The translations under genes and the position numbers were made by a program. This document shows positions 61,028-64,000 of a stretch of DNA of 64,000 bases, piece by piece. The first letter of the stretch is position 1. Each line of letters opens with the position of its first letter. The stretch spans positions 35,157,296 through 35,221,295 of the forward strand of contig NC_030386.2 of assembly GCF_001625215.2 (NCBI RefSeq). Reading direction: 5' to 3'. This DNA comes from Daucus carota subsp. sativus (taxonomy: Eukaryota; Streptophyta; Magnoliopsida; Apiales; Apiaceae). Under the pieces are notes generated by a model. It saw only the letters and a program-made list of their open reading frames with translations, did not search any database and was not told where the DNA came from.

Positions 61028-62062
61028 AAGCTATTAACCAAAAAACCTAACGAACTTGTCATTTTTTTGCCAAAAAACTTTTAAACTTTTCTCTTCACTA
61101 ACAACTCCAACAAACTTTATTAAAATCATATAAAAAAATACAAAACAAACCATAGTTAATATTCTAATCTGACTTGTCAAGTATCTCTCCATGACTTGTA
61201 TCTTTTTATACACGCGTGTGCCACATAACGCCTATTCATTACACGTGTCTGCCATGTCATGTCTATTCAATAATAATTTATCTTTTAATCATTTATAATA
61301 TTTTAATTAATATAAATCCAAAGAAGATCCGATGGTTTTCTCTGTCCTAATCTATAGGTTTCTTGTCATCTGAATCAGGAGTTGTCTTTGCTGGGATTAG
61401 GGTTGGATAAAAATCGTCCACAGACAAGAAATGACCTTCTTTTTCTCTTCCCTATCAACCAAGATTCTTAATTCATTGTCGGGCTTCAAAATTACAGTGC
61501 ACACTGGATTAATTTGTTAGACTAATTTGTCAGACGACACAGATGGTGGGAACTTAACATGATGCTCAACAAACTCTTGGGGTTTTTACGCTTCAAAACG
61601 AAATGGACCTTGTTTGTAACTCGACATTTATGAGGGCCAAAACATAATAGAGTAAGGAAATTGATTGTCAAATCCTTTGGCTACCCAACCAGCCTCCTAA
61701 GGTCCTGACCAAATAAAAATGAGCTGTATCTGAAGCTTTACTACACAGAGGAACAGGAGGTCGTGGTGCGAATATAATATCTGGACACCAAAATGCTACC
61801 TAGGTGATGTTTTGGCGGTTCTTTGGTCTTATGAGGCTTGAGTAAAAAATTTATTTATTTTTCTTATTTTTTGATTAATTGTAATCATATTGTCACATAA
61901 GATTTGTGATGATCATGGTTAGTCCACATCAACTATAATTAACTCTAGTTAAATTTTTTTCAAAGATTGAGCAAAGTTTAATGGGTTGTTTAAGAAAAAA
62001 AAGATTTAAAGGTTTATTGGCAAAAAAATGACAAGTTAGTTGGGTTTTTTGGTTAATAGCTC
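61028..62062. mobile_element. Non-autonomous Mutator-like element, 1,035 bp
   Basis: Inverted ends of at least 60 bp begin (A/G)AGCTATTAACCAAAAAACC. A 9-bp duplication AATCCTATA flanks it (61019-61027 and 62063-62071). The interior (about 61320-61850) is less AT-rich and could be captured host sequence; I could not name a source. No transposase is present. Confidence 0.85.
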
Positions 62063-62208
62063 AATCCTATACATCTTTTTGAAGGCTAGAAAACGTAGAA
62101 ACTATTCCCTGTGTGCCCCTCAATTGTTTACATTGGAGGGAGACACGGAGATCAAGACAATGTATGAAAAATGAGTAAAATTAGATGAAAAGCTATCAAT
62201 TTTTAATA

Positions 62209-62526
62209 CTCCCTCCGTCCCTATTTATCTGTCAACTTTAGAAGTAAAAAATTTGTCCCTATTTATCTGTTCATTTATATAATCAAAGCAAAATTTTTCA
62301 TTTAATAACCTGAAGAGTCTTTGACTTTGTTTTTCTAGCAATAAATATCATGACTACTATTCACTGATTCATCACATTTGTATTGGATAATGGAGTAATC
62401 TCACTAGTATTTTCCTACAATTAAGGCATTAAATAAGTGTATTGATGGAAGTTTCTTATCAAACTTAAATTTTCTTAATATGCATGAAAATGTTAAAAGT
62501 GGACAGATAAACAGAGACGAAGGAAG
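62209..62526. mobile_element. Stowaway MITE
   Basis: CTCCCTCCGTCCCTATTTAT at the left and AAACAGAGACGAAGGAAG at the right, with TA flanks. Shares its subterminal sequence with 2523-2826. Confidence 0.8.
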
Positions 62527-62529
62527 TAA

Positions 62530-63350
62530 TAGATTTGAGACAGTGGAGGAAAGTAGTGAGTGTAATAGTAGTTTTTATTTTTAAATATGAGATAGTAGGG
62601 GAAGATAGTGGGTGTAATGATGGGAAAAATTTACTATTTATAGTAACATTTAATGAGAGGAACATCCCAAAATAGTAACGGTAAAGAAATGAAAGGGAGA
62701 GAGAGCAGTGTTTAAAATTAAATTCGACACGAAATAAAATTTCAGATTCGGCGAGAATGACGCCAACAGATTCCCACCCTAGGAAGGAGGAGTGATCCAT
62801 GCCTAGTGCAGATTCGTAGCATGTAGAATCGTAGAGTAGCATATAAAATCTGACCAACACAGAAACGGAGGAAAAGTAGTGTAGGAGCAGTATCCCACAA
62901 CAAAGTTGTTTGGTTTGGACGGACCCACTCCACTTCAATCCTATGCAATTCCATGTCAGCCTGAATATACTACTCCACTTCAATCCTATGCAATTCCATG
63001 TCAGCCTGAATCCTATGCAGCCCACCCTGCTCGAAATCTAGAGTCTTGAGTCTTGACCACAATTTATATAATAATGAAAGGCAATATCAAACATAAAAAA
63101 TAATTAAAATGCGAGATTTCTACGCTCCAAATAAGACCAAATGCCACAGCATAATACTATAAAAGATGAGGTGGATCAGGTCCATCAGGAGAGACGATGT
63201 TATTTTGACAGGAGGGGATGTTGGCGTCATACAATATACTTATAAATTTTAAATACTCTTTAAAACTTGACGATCTCCGCTAGTGGTCTCACTTCTCAGT
63301 TTAAAAATGTTGTAGTTGGTGGTGCCACTAGAATTTTAAAATTCTAAAAT
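62530..63350. other. Spacer with a short direct repeat, no gene supported
   Basis: CACTTCAATCCTATGCAATT with the next 19 bases occurs twice near 62930-63010 (period about 43). A 186-codon minus-strand frame crosses it but has no family and a repeat-derived N-terminus. Confidence 0.5.
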
Positions 63351-63355
63351 AGTTA

Positions 63356-63660
63356 CTCCCTCCGTCCCAATGAATTGTATACAGTTTCCTTTTTGGGACG
63401 TCCTGTATACATTCCAAAAGTAGTAAATTTTTATAATATAAAAAATCATTACACCAGCTACTTTTTTCCACTATCTCCATTCTATAATAATATAAACACT
63501 ATTACACCCATTAATTTCCTCCACTATCTGAAATCTATCATTAAATATAAATGGGTCCCACCACTATACTCACTTTTCATCTAACTTTACTCATTTCTTA
63601 CACAATTTCTTGGTTTTCGTGTCCCAGCCATTTGTATACAAATGACTGGGACAGAGGGAG
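63356..63660. mobile_element. Stowaway MITE
   Basis: CTCCCTCCGTCCCAATGAAT at the left and CATTTGTATACAAATGACTG then GGACAGAGGGAG at the right, with TA flanks. Related to the element at 55898. Confidence 0.85.
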
Positions 63661-64000
63661 TATATGTTCTTTTTTAAGTTTGCTGGTTCAAAATTAAAAT
63701 TTATAAAATTACATTGTTAAATTATGACCGATATCAAATATAAAGTGGTGTTATATGAGCACATTAAAACCTATCTCAACGAGATTAATTGATCAAAGTA
63801 ATATATAAACATATGATCACTTTTTTTAAAAAAACTTGCAAGATGAGGATGACTAGAGTGATTGGTTATATTTAAAAATAATAATTTTATTATTATTTCA
63901 AACCGTCACAAATAAAATAAACTCCATCTGTTTTGTCAAATTTTGACTTTTCTTTGATAATTTAACTCATTTTTAACTGAATTGTACACATTAATTTCAT

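Noticed and set aside
62465-63025. 186-codon minus-strand frame as a gene
   Set aside because: It starts in a local direct repeat, overlaps a Stowaway end and has no recognisable domain.

Overview
The window looks like nuclear DNA of a dicot plant: AT-rich, with intron-bearing genes, many MITEs with CTCCCTCCGTCCC ends and TA target duplications, Mutator-like (MULE) and Helitron DNA transposons, and plant-only families (DUF642, PPR-DYW, EFR3-of-plants, alkaline alpha-galactosidase). An asterid such as an Apiaceae species is possible, but that is only an inference.

Region 1 (1-16,100) is a tandem-duplicated block, all transcribed leftwards. In + coordinates it holds a rhabdovirus-nucleocapsid-like gene (copy 1, cut by the left edge), a 4.0 kb decayed MULE, a truncated DUF642 pseudogene (A), a second complete nucleocapsid-like gene (copy 2), and two intact DUF642 cell-wall protein genes (B and C, 370 aa each). 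The repeated unit is nucleocapsid-like gene plus DUF642 gene. Both nucleocapsid-like copies keep the same untranslated leader exon and intron, so a virus-derived sequence seems to have been given host gene structure before the duplication.

Region 2 (16,600-18,060) is a MITE cluster. Region 3 (18,606-31,914, minus) is a 19-exon gene for an EFR3-like plasma-membrane scaffold of the PI4K-alpha complex (1,002 aa as I splice it), with several MITEs in its introns and one GC-AG intron. Region 4 (34,419-39,631) has a small single-span membrane protein gene (+), a PPR-DYW editing factor (+) with a 99-bp in-frame intron, and a small lysine-rich protein gene (-).

Region 5 (41,317-48,632) is a Helitron-like segment. 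It ends in a hairpin plus CTAGT, carries fragments of host genes (a glutamate-receptor-like gene clearly, an aldehyde dehydrogenase probably), and is bracketed by two identical 325-bp direct repeats.

Region 6 (49,702-55,800, minus) is a 13-coding-exon gene for an alkaline alpha-galactosidase of the SIP2/RFS2 type (773 aa), with a long leader intron. Region 7 (55,900-64,000) has no recognisable host gene and is filled with MITEs and a 1.0 kb non-autonomous MULE.

Exon joins were made by eye from reading-frame phase, splice signals and family similarity. Family assignments rest on recognition of motifs, not on a search.
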